Counted from the stretch's first letter, positions 45,465-55,776 are shown. The stretch is DNA of 64,000 nt from Microbacterium hydrocarbonoxydans (GCF_904831005.1 NZ_LR882982.1:2480001-2544000), one strand, 5' to 3'. Program-made: numbers and translations. Notes: generated by a model from the letters alone, not told the origin.

Positions 45465-47819
45465 TCAGGCGGTGCTCGGCGAGACCGTCACCTGGATGCT
45501 CTTCATGAGCGGCTGGTCACTCTGCACGCTGAAGTCCTTGCGTCCGATCAGCACATTCATCTCGGGCATGTACCCGGCGGCGCTGCCGCGCGGCAGGTCG
45601 TACGGCACCGCACGGAACGCCTTCAGCATCCGGGTCGATCCGTCTTTCGAGGTCGACACGATATCGACCGCATCGCCCTCGGCGAGACCGCGGTCGCGCA
45701 TGTCGTCCTCGTGCAGGAAGATCAGCTCGCGCAGATTCTTGACGCCTCGGTACCGGTCGTCGTTCGAGTAGATCGTGGTGTTCCACTGATCGTGCGAGCG
45801 CACGGTCTGCAGCACCAGGGTCTCGGCAGACTCGGGGATGACGTTCGGCAGCGGTGCGAGCGAGAACTCCGCGCGGCCCGACGGCGTCTCGAAGACGCGC
45901 TCCCTGGCCGGCTGCGGGATGCGGAATCCATGCCGGTCTCGGATGAGGTCGCTGAACCCCTCGAATCCTGGCAGCACCTTCGCCATGACGTCGCGGATGT
46001 TGTCGTAGTCGCCGACGTACCGGTCCCAGGGTGTCGCGGTGTGCGGCAGCGTCGCCTTCGCGAGTCCGGCGATGATCGCCGGCTCCGACCTCAGATACGC
46101 GGATGCCGGCTGCTTGTGCCCCCTCGAGAGGTGCACCATGCTCATCGCGTCCTCCACGGTCACGCCCTGCGGTCCGTGCGCCTGCTGGTCACGCTCGGTG
46201 CGGCCGAGGCACGGCAGGATCAACGCCTTCTCACCGTGCACAAGGTGGCTGCGGTTCAGCTTGGTGCTCACCTGCACGGTCAGGCGGCACTTCTCGAGGC
46301 CCTGCGCGGTGAACGGGGTGTCGGGAGCGGCGAGCACGAAGTTGCCGCCCATGCCGACGAAGACCTTCACGCGCCCGTCGTGCATCGCCTCGATCGTGCG
46401 CACGGTGTCGAGCCCCGGATGCCGCGGCGGGTCGATGCGGCAGACCTCGGCGAGACGGTCGAGCCACGCATCGGTGGGTCGGTGTTCGATGCCGCACGTG
46501 CGGTTGCCCTGCACGTTGCTGTGGCCGCGGATCGGTGAGGGACCGGCACCCTTCCGGCCGATGTTGCCGCGCAGAAGCAGCAGATTGACGATCTCGCGCA
46601 CCGTGTCGACGCCGTGCTCGTGCTGGCTGACACCGAGGCACCAGCTGATGATCGTGCGCTCTGAAGACAGATAGACCGCCGCGGCGGCGCGGATCTGCTC
46701 TTCGGTGAGACCGGACTGCGCGACCAGGTCGGCCCAGGTCGTGGCGTCGACCAGCGCGCGGTACTGCTCGATGCCGTTCGTCAGAGCACCGAGGAACTCG
46801 CCGTCGAGCACAGACGGGTCGTCTGCTGCCGCTTCGAAGACGACCTTCGACATGCCGCGGATCAAGGCCAGATCGCCGCCGGGTCGCACCTGCAGGTTCA
46901 TGGTGCTCGTGTCCGTGGCCGCGAAGCGTGCCATGTCGACGAAGTCGTGCGGCACGATCGTGCGAGTCGCTCCGGCCTCGACGAGCGGGTTGACGTGCAC
47001 GACCTGGGCGCCGCGCTTCACCGCATCCGACAGCGCGGTGAGCATGCGCGGCGCGTTGGACGCCGCATTCACCCCGAGCACGAAGAGCGCGTCGCAGTCG
47101 TCCCAATCGTGCATGTCGACCGTGCCCTTGCCGGTGGCTATCGACGCCTTGAGCGCACGGCCGGAGGCCTCGTGGCACATGTTCGAGCAGTCGGGCAGAT
47201 TGTTCGTGCCGTACTCGCGCACCATCAGCTGATACAGGAAGGTCGCCTCGTTGCTCAGGCGCCCCGACGTGTAGAACGCCGCTTCGTCAGGACTGTCGAG
47301 TCCCTGCAGCTCATCTCCGACCAGTGCGAACGCGTCGTCCCACGAGATCGGCACGTAGTGATCGGTGGCGGCGTCGTAGACCATCGGCTCGGTGAGGCGC
47401 CCCTGATCCTCGAGGTCGAAGTCGGGCCAGGTGGCGAGCTCGGTGACCGAGTGCTCGGCGAAGAACCGGCGGTCGACGCGCTTGCGCGTCATCTCCCACG
47501 TGACGTGCTTGATGCCGTTCTCGCAGATGTCGAGCTTCAGATTGCCCGGGTCGTCGGGCCACGCGCATCCGGGGCAGTCGTAGCCCGAGACCGGGTGATT
47601 CATCTGCAGCATCGCGAGCGGACCGGCGATCGGCTCCCGCTGCTCGAGCACCACCCGCCCCACCGATACGGCGGCGCCCCATCCTGCTGCAGGGTGGCCG
47701 TACGGCTTGCGCGACCACGCACGATCGGTGCGCGGGCCGTAGCCGCCCTGACGTGGTTCGGCGGGCATGAGGCCGAACGCGGTTCCCGGCGTCCCCGACG
47801 CCTCCTGGCTATCGAGCAT
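45465..47819 (-). CDS. FdhF/YdeP family molybdopterin oxidoreductase
   Basis: The 784-residue protein belongs to the molybdopterin bis-MGD oxidoreductases, in the YdeP subgroup related to formate dehydrogenase alpha subunits. Near the N-terminus YDCPGCAWP carries a CxxC and DICENG a further Cys, short of a full four-Cys cluster motif. Cofactor-binding stretches include [50 protein letters not shown] and the C-terminal [20 protein letters not shown] at 47819 is chosen as start because GGAGGGAG precedes it. It overlaps fdhD, whose product prepares such enzymes. The physiological substrate of YdeP proteins is uncertain. Confidence 0.92.
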   Translation of the reverse strand: MLDSQEASGTPGTAFGLMPAEPRQGGYGPRTDRAWSRKPYGHPAAGWGAAVSVGRVVLEQREPIAGPLAMLQMNHPVSGYDCPGCAWPDDPGNLKLDICENGIKHVTWEMTRKRVDRRFFAEHSVTELATWPDFDLEDQGRLTEPMVYDAATDHYVPISWDDAFALVGDELQGLDSPDEAAFYTSGRLSNEATFLYQLMVREYGTNNLPDCSNMCHEASGRALKASIATGKGTVDMHDWDDCDALFVLGVNAASNAPRMLTALSDAVKRGAQVVHVNPLVEAGATRTIVPHDFVDMARFAATDTSTMNLQVRPGGDLALIRGMSKVVFEAAADDPSVLDGEFLGALTNGIEQYRALVDATTWADLVAQSGLTEEQIRAAAAVYLSSERTIISWCLGVSQHEHGVDTVREIVNLLLLRGNIGRKGAGPSPIRGHSNVQGNRTCGIEHRPTDAWLDRLAEVCRIDPPRHPGLDTVRTIEAMHDGRVKVFVGMGGNFVLAAPDTPFTAQGLEKCRLTVQVSTKLNRSHLVHGEKALILPCLGRTERDQQAHGPQGVTVEDAMSMVHLSRGHKQPASAYLRSEPAIIAGLAKATLPHTATPWDRYVGDYDNIRDVMAKVLPGFEGFSDLIRDRHGFRIPQPARERVFETPSGRAEFSLAPLPNVIPESAETLVLQTVRSHDQWNTTIYSNDDRYRGVKNLRELIFLHEDDMRDRGLAEGDAVDIVSTSKDGSTRMLKAFRAVPYDLPRGSAAGYMPEMNVLIGRKDFSVQSDQPLMKSIQVTVSPSTA

Positions 47820-48693
47820 GAATCGCTCCCTCCTCGACGTTCTCTGCCGAGACGCGCCCATCGATGCGCACCCGGTGCGCGTGGGTGTAGATGTTCATCG
47901 ACCGCCCTCGCACGAATCCCACCAGGGTGAGACCCGACTCCTCAGCCAGTTCTGCGGCGAGAGACGAGGGAGCCGATACCGCACTGAGCAGCGGGATGCC
48001 GGCCATGGCCGCCTTCTGCACCAGTTCGAAGCTCGCTCGACCCGAGACCTGCAGCACCTGTCTGCGCAGAGGGAGCTGATCGTTCAACAGCGCCCAGCCC
48101 ACCACCTTGTCGACCGCGTTGTGTCGGCCGACGTCTTCGCGCAGCACGAGCATCTCGCCGGTGTCGGCGTCGAACAGCGCGGCCGCATGCAGCCCGCCGG
48201 TCTTGTCGAACGCCGCCTGCTCGGCGCGCAGCCGATCAGGCAACGCGGCTATCTGCTCGGCATCGACCTCGACCTCGTCGTCCGAGACCGGATGCCGAGA
48301 CACGGTGCGCACGGCGTCGATGCTGGCTTTGCCGCAGACACCGCACGAGCTGGTCGTGTAGAAGCGGCGCGCGGCGTCAGGATCGGGAAGCGCGACGCCG
48401 TGAGCGAGGCTGAGGTCGAGGACGTTGTACGTGTTCTCCTGGCCTCCGGTGCCTGGACCCCCGCAGTGGATCGCCGAATGGAAGTCGGAGGCCTCGGCGA
48501 TGATCCCCTCCGAGACGAGGAACCCCGCCGCCAGTTCGACGTCGTGGCCCGGAGTGCGCATCGTGACCGCGAGCGGCGAGCCCGCGACCCTGATCTCCAG
48601 AGGCTCCTCGACCGCCAGCGTGTCGGCTCGCCGAGTGGCTCCCTCACCGAGAGTGAGCTTCAGTACCGGTCTCCGCGTCGTGATCCGCCCCAC
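47809..48693 (-). CDS. fdhD: Formate dehydrogenase accessory sulfurtransferase FdhD
   Basis: FdhD passes sulfur from a cysteine desulfurase to the molybdenum cofactor of formate dehydrogenase-type enzymes. The 294-residue protein has the catalytic CxxC in [12 protein letters not shown], plus [20 protein letters not shown] and [20 protein letters not shown], all standard for the family. It starts at GTG 48693, 7 nt behind a -10 box TACGCT, so it is probably leaderless. It overlaps its likely client gene by 11 bp. Confidence 0.96.
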   Translation of the reverse strand: MGRITTRRPVLKLTLGEGATRRADTLAVEEPLEIRVAGSPLAVTMRTPGHDVELAAGFLVSEGIIAEASDFHSAIHCGGPGTGGQENTYNVLDLSLAHGVALPDPDAARRFYTTSSCGVCGKASIDAVRTVSRHPVSDDEVEVDAEQIAALPDRLRAEQAAFDKTGGLHAAALFDADTGEMLVLREDVGRHNAVDKVVGWALLNDQLPLRRQVLQVSGRASFELVQKAAMAGIPLLSAVSAPSSLAAELAEESGLTLVGFVRGRSMNIYTHAHRVRIDGRVSAENVEEGAIHAR

Positions 48694-48700
48694 ATCAGCG

Positions 48701-48706
48701 AGCGTA
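48701..48706 (-). promoter_or_regulatory. -10 box of fdhD, leaderless
   Basis: TACGCT on the minus strand ends 7 nt before the GTG start. Confidence 0.5.
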
Positions 48707-48758
48707 CTCCGCGGGCATCCGATCGGGTGGATGCGTGATCCATCGGCCGATACCTGGG

Positions 48759-48764
48759 TACCCT
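48759..48764 (+). promoter_or_regulatory. -10 box of the substrate-binding/VWA lipoprotein gene, leaderless
   Basis: TACCCT ends 6 nt before the ATG at 48771. Confidence 0.5.
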
Positions 48765-48770
48765 AAGCCC

Positions 48771-50600
48771 ATGAGCGCGCCTCGAAACGCACGTCGGACA
48801 CCCGCAGCCCTCGCCATGGCGGCGATCGTCGCCCTGGCATTGACCGCCTGCACGGGCGGTGGCGGCGAGCAGGGCACGACCAGCGAGGGCGGTCAGGGCT
48901 TCCCCGACGACGGCTGCACCCACATCGCGGTCGCCACCTCGTCGGAGAAGGTCAACATGCTCGACGAGCTGGCGAAGGCGTTCAAGGAGTCGCCCGAGCA
49001 CGACGCTCTCGACACCTGCGCGACCGTGCGCCCCACCAATGTGTCTTCCGGCAACGCGACGCGCTTCCTCACCTCCGGTGAGGACTGGCCGAGCGACGAC
49101 ACGTCGCTCTGGCCCACGCTGTGGTCCCCGGCATCCACAGTCTGGACCGACCGCGTCGCCGCCGCCGCGTCACCGGGCCTCGTGGGTGAGCCGAAGTCGT
49201 TCACCCGCACCCCCGTCGTGTTCGGCATGCCCGAACCGATGGCCACTGCGCTCGGCTGGCCGAACACGCCGATCAGCATCACCGACCTCGAGGCCCTGTG
49301 CCAGGACCCCGCGGGCTGGGGCAGCGTCGGCAAGGACATCTGGGGCGCGTTCAAGATCTCGAAGACCAACCCGAACACCTCGACCACGGGCCTCTCGACG
49401 ATCCTCATGCAGTCCTACGAGGCGACAGGCAAGGCCGAAGGACTCACCTCGGCCGACGTCGAGGCGTCGGCCGACTTCTCCCGGGTGTTCGAGGAGTGCG
49501 TCATCCACTACGGCGACACCACCGGCAACGTGCTCTCCACGCTCTACGACGAGACTCAGAACGGCGCGAACGGCTCGGCGTACGTCTCGGCCGTCGCGCT
49601 GGAGGAGACCTCGCTGCTCAACTACAACCAGGGCAACCCGGACTCGCACACGGTGCAGCCCGGCGAGACGCTGACGCCCCCGAAGACCAAGCTCGTCGCG
49701 GTCTACCCCGAGGGTGGCTCGATGTGGTCGGACAACCCGATCACGGTGCTCGGGGCCGACTGGGTGACCGCCGAGCAGCGCACCGCAGGCGAGGCGTTCG
49801 CCGAGTTCGTGCAGACCACCGCAGCCCAGAAGATCCTTCCCGACTACGGCTTCCGCCCCCTTGACGAGTCGGTGCCGCTCGGCGACCTGTTCAGCGCGAA
49901 GTACGGCGTCGACCCCGCGCAGCCCGCGGTGACCCTGCCGAAGCCCGAGGTCGATGTGATCTCGACCGCGATCGATCAGTGGACCCAGGTGCGCAAGCCC
50001 TCGTCTGTGCTCGAGCTCATCGACATCTCGGGATCGATGGACGACCCGATCGGCGACGGACGCTCGCGCCTCGACGGAGCGATCGAGGGCGCGCAGTCGA
50101 CCCTCGACCACTTCCGCTCGACCGATGAGATCGGTGTCTGGGCGTTCACGACAGGCATCTCCTCCGACGAGGGCGAGGGAATCCAGGTGCTGCGCGATGT
50201 GTCGGCTCTCGGTTCCGACGGCGAGAAGCTCGATTCGTCCCTCGACGACCTTCGCTATGCACAGCGCAACGGCACGCCTCTCTACGACTCGATCCTGTTG
50301 GCGTACGAGGCGATGAGCGAGCGGGCCGAGCCTGGTCGCATCAACGCCATCGTGGTGCTGTCGGATGGTGAGGACACCGACTCGAGTACGTCGCTGGACT
50401 CGCTCATCGCGAAGATCGGCAAGAGCACGAAGGAGGGTGGCGACGACGCCCCCGTACGCATATTCCCGATCGCGTATGGAGAGGGTGCCGATACCTCGGC
50501 ACTGCAGCGCATCGCGGATGTCACCGGCGGACAGCTCTTCGACGCCTCGGATGCCGAGCGCATCGACCTCGTCTTCGCCTCCGTGATCAACAACTTCTGA
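48771..50600 (+). CDS. Lipoprotein with substrate-binding-like and VWA domains
   Basis: The 609-residue protein starts with a lipoprotein signal (MSAPRNARRTPAALAMAA, lipobox ALTAC). Residues about 60-390 resemble a type 2 extracellular solute-binding protein (CTHIAVATSSEKVNMLDELA, then WPTLWSPASTVW). Residues about 415-609 are a VWA domain with intact MIDAS motif ELIDISGSMDDP and IVVLSDGEDTD. The combination places a ligand-binding module and a metal-dependent protein-binding module on the outer face of the membrane. No permease genes are adjacent, so import is unlikely. The next gene, 9 bp away, encodes a membrane partner. Confidence 0.88.
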   Translation: MSAPRNARRTPAALAMAAIVALALTACTGGGGEQGTTSEGGQGFPDDGCTHIAVATSSEKVNMLDELAKAFKESPEHDALDTCATVRPTNVSSGNATRFLTSGEDWPSDDTSLWPTLWSPASTVWTDRVAAAASPGLVGEPKSFTRTPVVFGMPEPMATALGWPNTPISITDLEALCQDPAGWGSVGKDIWGAFKISKTNPNTSTTGLSTILMQSYEATGKAEGLTSADVEASADFSRVFEECVIHYGDTTGNVLSTLYDETQNGANGSAYVSAVALEETSLLNYNQGNPDSHTVQPGETLTPPKTKLVAVYPEGGSMWSDNPITVLGADWVTAEQRTAGEAFAEFVQTTAAQKILPDYGFRPLDESVPLGDLFSAKYGVDPAQPAVTLPKPEVDVISTAIDQWTQVRKPSSVLELIDISGSMDDPIGDGRSRLDGAIEGAQSTLDHFRSTDEIGVWAFTTGISSDEGEGIQVLRDVSALGSDGEKLDSSLDDLRYAQRNGTPLYDSILLAYEAMSERAEPGRINAIVVLSDGEDTDSSTSLDSLIAKIGKSTKEGGDDAPVRIFPIAYGEGADTSALQRIADVTGGQLFDASDAERIDLVFASVINNF

Positions 50601-50609
50601 GGCCTCGCG

Positions 50610-51629
50610 ATGCCGTATCTCTCCTCGTCGAACAACCCCTGGATCCAAGATGCCGTTGCGGGCATATCCAGTCAGGACATCTATGTCGATCCGGGTGTGT
50701 CCGATGGCCAGGCGCTGACCGATGCCCTTGCCGGCGTGGTCCCCGGTGACGGCTCGATCGCGGTCGTCGTGCTGCCCGCGGATGCGGCGCGAGACACTCC
50801 GTACAACACCTACATCCTCGAGCAGCTCACCGCGGGGTCGAGCCAGAAGACCGTGATCGTCGCGATCGGCGACGATCTTCAGGCGGCATCGGCGGCGATT
50901 CCCAGCGACGACGCTCTGCGGATCGCGAACGAGAACGAATCGTCGGGCGCCGACCTGCAGGACCAGCTCGTCGAGACCGTGCAGGAGATCTCGGCCGAGA
51001 CGCCGGCCTCATCCGGGGGAAGCTCCGGTTCGAGTGGCGCAGATCCGCTCATGCCTGCCGTCGTCGGGGGTGTCGTGGTGATAGCGGCCGCTCTCACCAC
51101 GTTCGGACTCCTCATGCGACGCCGACGTCGCACCGCCTCGACTTCGGCCTCGGCCTCGACGGATCCGGTGCCCGCCGGCATCCGTCTTCGGGTGAACCGT
51201 CTGCGCGAACTGCGCGCCGACTACTCCGCGGTGCCGGGCAGCCCCGTCGCCGCCGAGACCGCTGCGGGGATCGACGCCCTGGCCTCGCACGTCGAGCAGT
51301 TGTTCATCCGGCTGAACGCCAAGGCCGGAGAGGACCAGAGTGTGCTCGCCGAAGCCGAGTACTCCGACAAGCTCGCGCGCCTCGTCGCGGCCCTCGATCG
51401 CGACTATCTGCTCGACCTGCTCACGCGGCCCGACCTGTGGGACGCCCCCGACGAGCGCATCGGCGAGGTGCGCGAAGCGCTGGCTGCGGTCACCACCCAG
51501 ATCGTCGACAACATCAAGCAGGTGAACGCCCGCAAGGGGCTGCTCTTCCAGGTGTCGCTCGATTCGCTCATCGGACGCAGTGAGCTGCGCGACTGGGAGC
51601 GTCAGTTCAAGCAGAGCTCGGGCGACTGA
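50610..51629 (+). CDS. Single-pass membrane protein, partner of the VWA lipoprotein
   Basis: This 339-residue protein was not firmly recognised. Residues 1-110 form an alpha/beta domain (DGSIAVVVLPADAARDTP, TVIVAIGDDLQAAS) reminiscent of the Rv1476/TPM-like extracellular domains. A Gly/Ser linker precedes one helix (about 147-167), followed by an Arg-rich stop and a helical cytoplasmic domain of about 160 residues. The downstream position after the VWA lipoprotein, with a 9-bp gap, suggests a complex across the membrane. Confidence 0.65.
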   Translation: MPYLSSSNNPWIQDAVAGISSQDIYVDPGVSDGQALTDALAGVVPGDGSIAVVVLPADAARDTPYNTYILEQLTAGSSQKTVIVAIGDDLQAASAAIPSDDALRIANENESSGADLQDQLVETVQEISAETPASSGGSSGSSGADPLMPAVVGGVVVIAAALTTFGLLMRRRRRTASTSASASTDPVPAGIRLRVNRLRELRADYSAVPGSPVAAETAAGIDALASHVEQLFIRLNAKAGEDQSVLAEAEYSDKLARLVAALDRDYLLDLLTRPDLWDAPDERIGEVREALAAVTTQIVDNIKQVNARKGLLFQVSLDSLIGRSELRDWERQFKQSSGD

Positions 51630-51659
51630 GCGCGGCCACGCCGCCGCCTGCGCTGCGGA

Positions 51660-51665
51660 TAGGCT
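51660..51665 (+). promoter_or_regulatory. -10 box of the cupin gene, leaderless
   Basis: TAGGCT ends 7 nt before the ATG at 51673. Confidence 0.5.
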
Positions 51666-51672
51666 CGAGCGC

Positions 51673-52038
51673 ATGTCAGACGATGTGCGCAATGTCCTCG
51701 AAGCTCTCTCCGCGATCGATGAGCACTGGCAGCCGCACCGCTTGACGAGCATCAACGACTACGACGTCAAGGTGGTCAAGATCCAGGGCGAGTTCGTCTG
51801 GCACACGCACCCCGACACCGATGAGCTCTTCATGGTGGTGAGTGGCCAGCTGACGATCCAGCTGCGCGACCGAGACGTCGTCTTGAACCCCCACGACGTG
51901 TTCGTGGTTCCGCGGGGCGTCGAGCACTGCCCGAAGGCCGTGGACGAGGTTCAGGCGATCCTGTTCGAGCCCAAGGGCACTGTGAACACCGGTGATGCCG
52001 GGGGCGCCATGACCGCGGTGCTGCAGGAACTCGACTGA
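51673..52038 (+). CDS. Cupin domain protein
   Basis: The 121-residue protein is a single small beta-barrel. The two cupin motifs are visible: FVWHTHPDTDELFMVVSG with metal-ligand His, His and Glu, and FVVPRGVEHCPKA with the fourth ligand His. It is probably a metal-dependent cupin of unknown activity or a small-molecule binder. The start follows a leaderless-type promoter. Confidence 0.88.
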   Translation: MSDDVRNVLEALSAIDEHWQPHRLTSINDYDVKVVKIQGEFVWHTHPDTDELFMVVSGQLTIQLRDRDVVLNPHDVFVVPRGVEHCPKAVDEVQAILFEPKGTVNTGDAGGAMTAVLQELD

Positions 52039-52072
52039 CGAGCGAAGGAACCCGTCGAGCGGTTTCAGCGGT

Positions 52073-53035
52073 TCAGGCAGCGGGAGCGGCGGTCGACGCG
52101 CGCACGATCAGCTGCGACCCGAGGGTCACGACGTCATCGATCGCGGTCCCGTTCATCGCCTGCAGAAGCAGGTCGACGGCGAGCGCGCCGCTGCGGTCGA
52201 TCGGCATCCGCACCGTCGTGAGCGCCGGGGTGACCGCACCCGCGAGGTCGATGTCGTCGATGCCGACGATGCTGATGTCGGCAGGGCACCGCTTGCCGAG
52301 CTCGAGCAATCCGGCCTCGAGCCCCAGGGCGACCAGGTCGTTGTAGGCGATGACGGCCGTGGCGCCGCTCGCTGCGGCCGGCGCGGCGGCTGCCCGGCCG
52401 CCCTGAATCGACGCGGCGTGGTGGCTGAGGCCGGTGAGGCGGATGCCGTGACGCTCGCATGCCCGGGCGACGGTGTCGGCGCGGCGTACGTCGGCCCATG
52501 ATCCACGCGGACCCGCGGCATACGCGATGTGGGTGTGTCCGAGAGCGGCGAGGTGCTCGATGGCCTGAGCCGGCCCGTGCTCGGTGTCCATCAGCACGCA
52601 CGGAGCGCCGTCGATCTGCCGGTTGACCACGACGTAGGGGGTGTCGCCGACGAGCTCGAGCACATCGGCGTCGGGCAGACGAGGGCTGCACAGCAGCATT
52701 CCGTCGAGCTTGCGGGCCTGCTCGATCTGCTCGCGCTCGCGGCGCAGGTCTTCGTCGGCGTCGAACAGCACGATCCGATGGCGTCCGTGCCACGCCTGCC
52801 CCTGGATCGCCTTGAGCAGAGTGGCGTAGACGGGGTTCGCGACGTCGGGCACGACGACCCCGAACGTGCGAGTGGCGGTGGCCGACTGCGACGCCGCGTA
52901 GCCCAGCTCCCCGGCCGCTTCGAGAACGCGGCCGAGGGTGTTCGGTGCGAGGCGATCGGGCTCCCCGAAGGCGCGCGACGCGGTCGCGATGGACACGCCT
53001 GCGCGTCGTGCCACATCCGTCAGCGTCGCTGCCAT
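52073..53035 (-). CDS. LacI family regulator of the hexonate operon
   Basis: The 320-residue protein has the LacI headpiece ATLTDVARRAGVSIATASRA and a sugar-binding-like effector domain with GIDDIDLAGAVTPALTTVRM near the end. It is divergent from a hexuronate/hexonate catabolic operon and is the likely repressor, with GTTTGTACAAAC at 53100-53111 as candidate operator. GGGAGATCGAC precedes the ATG. Confidence 0.92.
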   Translation of the reverse strand: MAATLTDVARRAGVSIATASRAFGEPDRLAPNTLGRVLEAAGELGYAASQSATATRTFGVVVPDVANPVYATLLKAIQGQAWHGRHRIVLFDADEDLRREREQIEQARKLDGMLLCSPRLPDADVLELVGDTPYVVVNRQIDGAPCVLMDTEHGPAQAIEHLAALGHTHIAYAAGPRGSWADVRRADTVARACERHGIRLTGLSHHAASIQGGRAAAAPAAASGATAVIAYNDLVALGLEAGLLELGKRCPADISIVGIDDIDLAGAVTPALTTVRMPIDRSGALAVDLLLQAMNGTAIDDVVTLGSQLIVRASTAAPAA

Positions 53036-53092
53036 GTCGATCTCCCGCCCTCGCAGGCAATCCTACGATCCTCCACCTCGATGTAAAACTGC

Positions 53093-53121
53093 TTGACAAG
53101 TTTGTACAAACGCTGCACACT
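53093..53121 (+). promoter_or_regulatory. Promoter and candidate operator of the hexonate operon
   Basis: A consensus -35 box TTGACA (53093-53098) is followed after 17 bp by a weak -10 (CACACT, 53116-53121). The spacer contains the perfect palindrome GTTTGTACAAAC (53100-53111), in position to block RNA polymerase. The leader before the GTG start at 53188 is about 60 nt. Confidence 0.6.
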
Positions 53122-53187
53122 GATTTGCATGACGATCAACGCCGATCACCCTCAGCGGTGCGCGGCCCCGAGCGAAGGAGCCACCGC

Positions 53188-54717
53188 GTGAGCATCCCAG
53201 CACCGGCCCTGCGCCGCACGACCTCTGCCACCGCATCCCCGCTGGTCGCCCCGACCTCTGCCGGCATCCTGCACCTGGGCCTCGGCAGCTTCCACCGGGC
53301 ACACCAGGCCGTCTACACGGCAGCCGCACTGCAGTCCGCGGGCGGCGACTGGGGCATCGTCGGCGTGGCTTCGCGTTCGCGCACCATCGTCGACGCGATG
53401 CACGCCCAGGACATGCTGTACACGGTCGCGACCATCGCGCCGAACACCACGTCGCTGACCATTCCCGGAGTGCACACCGACGCGTTCGTGGGTGCCGAGC
53501 AGCCCGAGCGCGTGATCGCACAGATCGCCCACCCCGACATCCGCATCGTGACGCTCACCGTCACCGAGAACGGCTACAGCTACTCTCCTGCCACGCAGCA
53601 CCTCGACCTCGACGACGACACCGTGCGCGCCGACCTGCGCGGCGGCGCCGCCCGCTCGACGATCGGCCAGCTCGCCCGCGGCCTGCAGGCCCGTGCCGCA
53701 GCCGGTGGAGCACCGATCTCGATCCTCAGCTGCGACAACCTCTCGGCCAACGGCGCCCACACCGAGAAGCTCGTGCGGGAGTTCCTGCACGAGCTGCCCG
53801 GTTCCGAAGGCGCAGACACCCTCGAGTTCCTCGACCGCGCCGTGTCGTTCCCTTCGAGCATGGTCGATCGCATCGTGCCCGCGACCACCGCCGAGCTGCG
53901 CACCCGCGTCAGCACCCTGCTCGGCGCCCGCGACGACATCCCGGTGCCGGCTGAGCCGTTCACCATGTGGGCGATCGAAGACCGCTTCGCCGGCGGGCGC
54001 CCCGCCTGGGAGGCCGGCGGCGCCGTGTTCACCGACGAGGTCGGCCGCTACGAGCAGATGAAGGTGCGGCTGCTCAACGGCACGCACTCCCTCATCGCCT
54101 ACCTCGGCGCGCTCAGCGGAGTGGGGACGATCCCCGAGGCCATCGGTCTCGACGGGATCCAGAGCGCGGCACGAGCCGTGCTCCGCGACGAGTACGAGCC
54201 CTCGATCGAGGTTCCGTCCGGCGTCGACATCCGCGCCTACGAAAGCGAACTGTTCGAGCGCTGGGCCAACAGCGCGCTGGGGCACCGCACCAGCCAGGTC
54301 GGCACCGACGGTTCGGTCAAGTTGCGCCAGCGCATCCCGGAGCCTGCTCTGCGGGCGCTGCGGCTCGGCGAGATGCCCCACCTGATCGCCCTCACCGTCG
54401 CCGGATATCTGTCGTGCATCGCGCCGCTGCCCGGATTCGACCCCGGTCTGCACGCCGCCGCGATGACCGACGGCGCCCGCGACCGCCTGGCAGGGTATGC
54501 GGCGAGCGCGCGCGACGGTCGTGAGCTGGCACAGCGCGTGATCGGCGACCTGCACCTGTTCGGTGATGGACTCGGATCTCAGGATGCGTTCATCGCCCGC
54601 GTCGGTGAACTGACCGACACGATCCAGCGGCGCGGCGTCGATGCCGCGATCGCCGACGCCGTCTCGGCATCACAGACCACTTCATCACTCACCAGCGCGA
54701 AGGAGATGCAGCCATGA
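53188..54717 (+). CDS. uxuB: Fructuronate reductase / mannitol dehydrogenase family
   Basis: The 509-residue protein belongs to the polyol-specific long-chain dehydrogenases. GILHLGLGSFHRAHQAVYT near the N-terminus binds NAD, TVTENGYSY and LSCDNLSANG follow, and KVRLLNGTHSLIAYLG holds the catalytic Lys-Asn-His set. With mannonate dehydratase, KDG kinase and KDPG aldolase in the same operon, reduction of D-fructuronate to D-mannonate is the best fit. The start is GTG 53188, with AAGGAG 8 nt upstream; earlier in-frame codons translate the promoter. It overlaps the next gene by 4 bp. Confidence 0.92.
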   Translation: MSIPAPALRRTTSATASPLVAPTSAGILHLGLGSFHRAHQAVYTAAALQSAGGDWGIVGVASRSRTIVDAMHAQDMLYTVATIAPNTTSLTIPGVHTDAFVGAEQPERVIAQIAHPDIRIVTLTVTENGYSYSPATQHLDLDDDTVRADLRGGAARSTIGQLARGLQARAAAGGAPISILSCDNLSANGAHTEKLVREFLHELPGSEGADTLEFLDRAVSFPSSMVDRIVPATTAELRTRVSTLLGARDDIPVPAEPFTMWAIEDRFAGGRPAWEAGGAVFTDEVGRYEQMKVRLLNGTHSLIAYLGALSGVGTIPEAIGLDGIQSAARAVLRDEYEPSIEVPSGVDIRAYESELFERWANSALGHRTSQVGTDGSVKLRQRIPEPALRALRLGEMPHLIALTVAGYLSCIAPLPGFDPGLHAAAMTDGARDRLAGYAASARDGRELAQRVIGDLHLFGDGLGSQDAFIARVGELTDTIQRRGVDAAIADAVSASQTTSSLTSAKEMQP

Positions 54718-55718
54718 AGGCTCTCGCCATCCACGGCAAAGAAGACATCCGCTGGGAGGACCGCGAGGTCCCCACTCCCGGCGACGGCGAGGTACGCCTC
54801 CGCGTGAACTACGTCGGCATCTGCGGCTCCGACCTGCACTACTACTTCCACGGAGCGAACGGCGAGTACACGATCCGCGAGCCGCTGACCCCCGGTCACG
54901 AGCTCTCGGGTGTCGTCGACATCGACCCGTCGGGCCGTCTGGCTCCCGGCACTCCGGTCACCGTGCACCCCGCACGCTACGGACCCGAGGTCCCCGGACT
55001 CGAAGACCACCCCCACCTGCGTCCCGGGGGCGACTACTTCGGCAGCGCCGCAGCGAACCCGCACCGCCAGGGCGGGGCATCCGAGTTGCTGATCGTCGAA
55101 GACCACATGGTGCGCGTGCTGCCGGCATCCCTTCCGCTCGAGCGCGCCGCCCTCGCCGAGCCGTTGGCCGTGGCGATCCACGCCGTGAGCCTCGCCGGTG
55201 ACATCACCGGCAGGCGGGTGCTCGTGATCGGCGCAGGCCCCATCGGACTCCTCGTGGTCGCTGCGGCGCTCCACGCGGGCGCCGCGGCGGTCGGCGCGAG
55301 CGATGTGCGTGAGGAGCCGCTCGACCGCGCGACGTCTCTCGGTGCGACCGAGGTCTCGCTCGTCGGTCGCGACACGATCGAGAACGAGTCGTACGACGTC
55401 GTCTTCGAATGCTCCGGCGTCGGAGTCGCACTCACGCAGGCCGTGCGCGCCGCTCGCCGCGCCGGCACGATCGTGCAGGTCGGGATGCTGCCGAACGCCG
55501 ACATCGGGGTGAACCTCGCGCCGATGCTCGCCAAGGAGCTCACGATCCGCGGTGCCTTCCGCTTCTCGACCGAGATCGACGACGCGGTCGCGCTGCTGGC
55601 CGAGTCCGACGCCCTCGACTCCGTCATCTCGCACGTCCTTCCGGCATCCGACGCCGTGCAGGCCTTCGAGCTCGCTCGCGACTCGTCGGCTTCCGCGAAG
55701 GTCCTGCTCTCCCTCTAA
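54714..55718 (+). CDS. Medium-chain alcohol dehydrogenase, L-idonate/L-gulonate 5-dehydrogenase type
   Basis: The 334-residue protein has the catalytic zinc ligands (VGICGSDLHYYFHG, PGHELSG and a Glu in LAEPLAVAIHA) and a Rossmann loop VLVIGAGPIGLLVVAAAL. The usual four-Cys structural zinc loop is missing; that stretch reads ARYGPEVPGLEDHPHLRPGG. This is a feature of L-idonate 5-dehydrogenase-like enzymes. In this operon it probably oxidises L-gulonate to D-fructuronate, the substrate of the UxuB homologue encoded just upstream (4-bp overlap). Confidence 0.86.
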   Translation: MKALAIHGKEDIRWEDREVPTPGDGEVRLRVNYVGICGSDLHYYFHGANGEYTIREPLTPGHELSGVVDIDPSGRLAPGTPVTVHPARYGPEVPGLEDHPHLRPGGDYFGSAAANPHRQGGASELLIVEDHMVRVLPASLPLERAALAEPLAVAIHAVSLAGDITGRRVLVIGAGPIGLLVVAAALHAGAAAVGASDVREEPLDRATSLGATEVSLVGRDTIENESYDVVFECSGVGVALTQAVRAARRAGTIVQVGMLPNADIGVNLAPMLAKELTIRGAFRFSTEIDDAVALLAESDALDSVISHVLPASDAVQAFELARDSSASAKVLLSL

Positions 55719-55776
55719 CGACACCCCCCGCGCTCCCGCGCACCCCACCCGTTCCTGGTCCGAAGGAGTACCTCCC

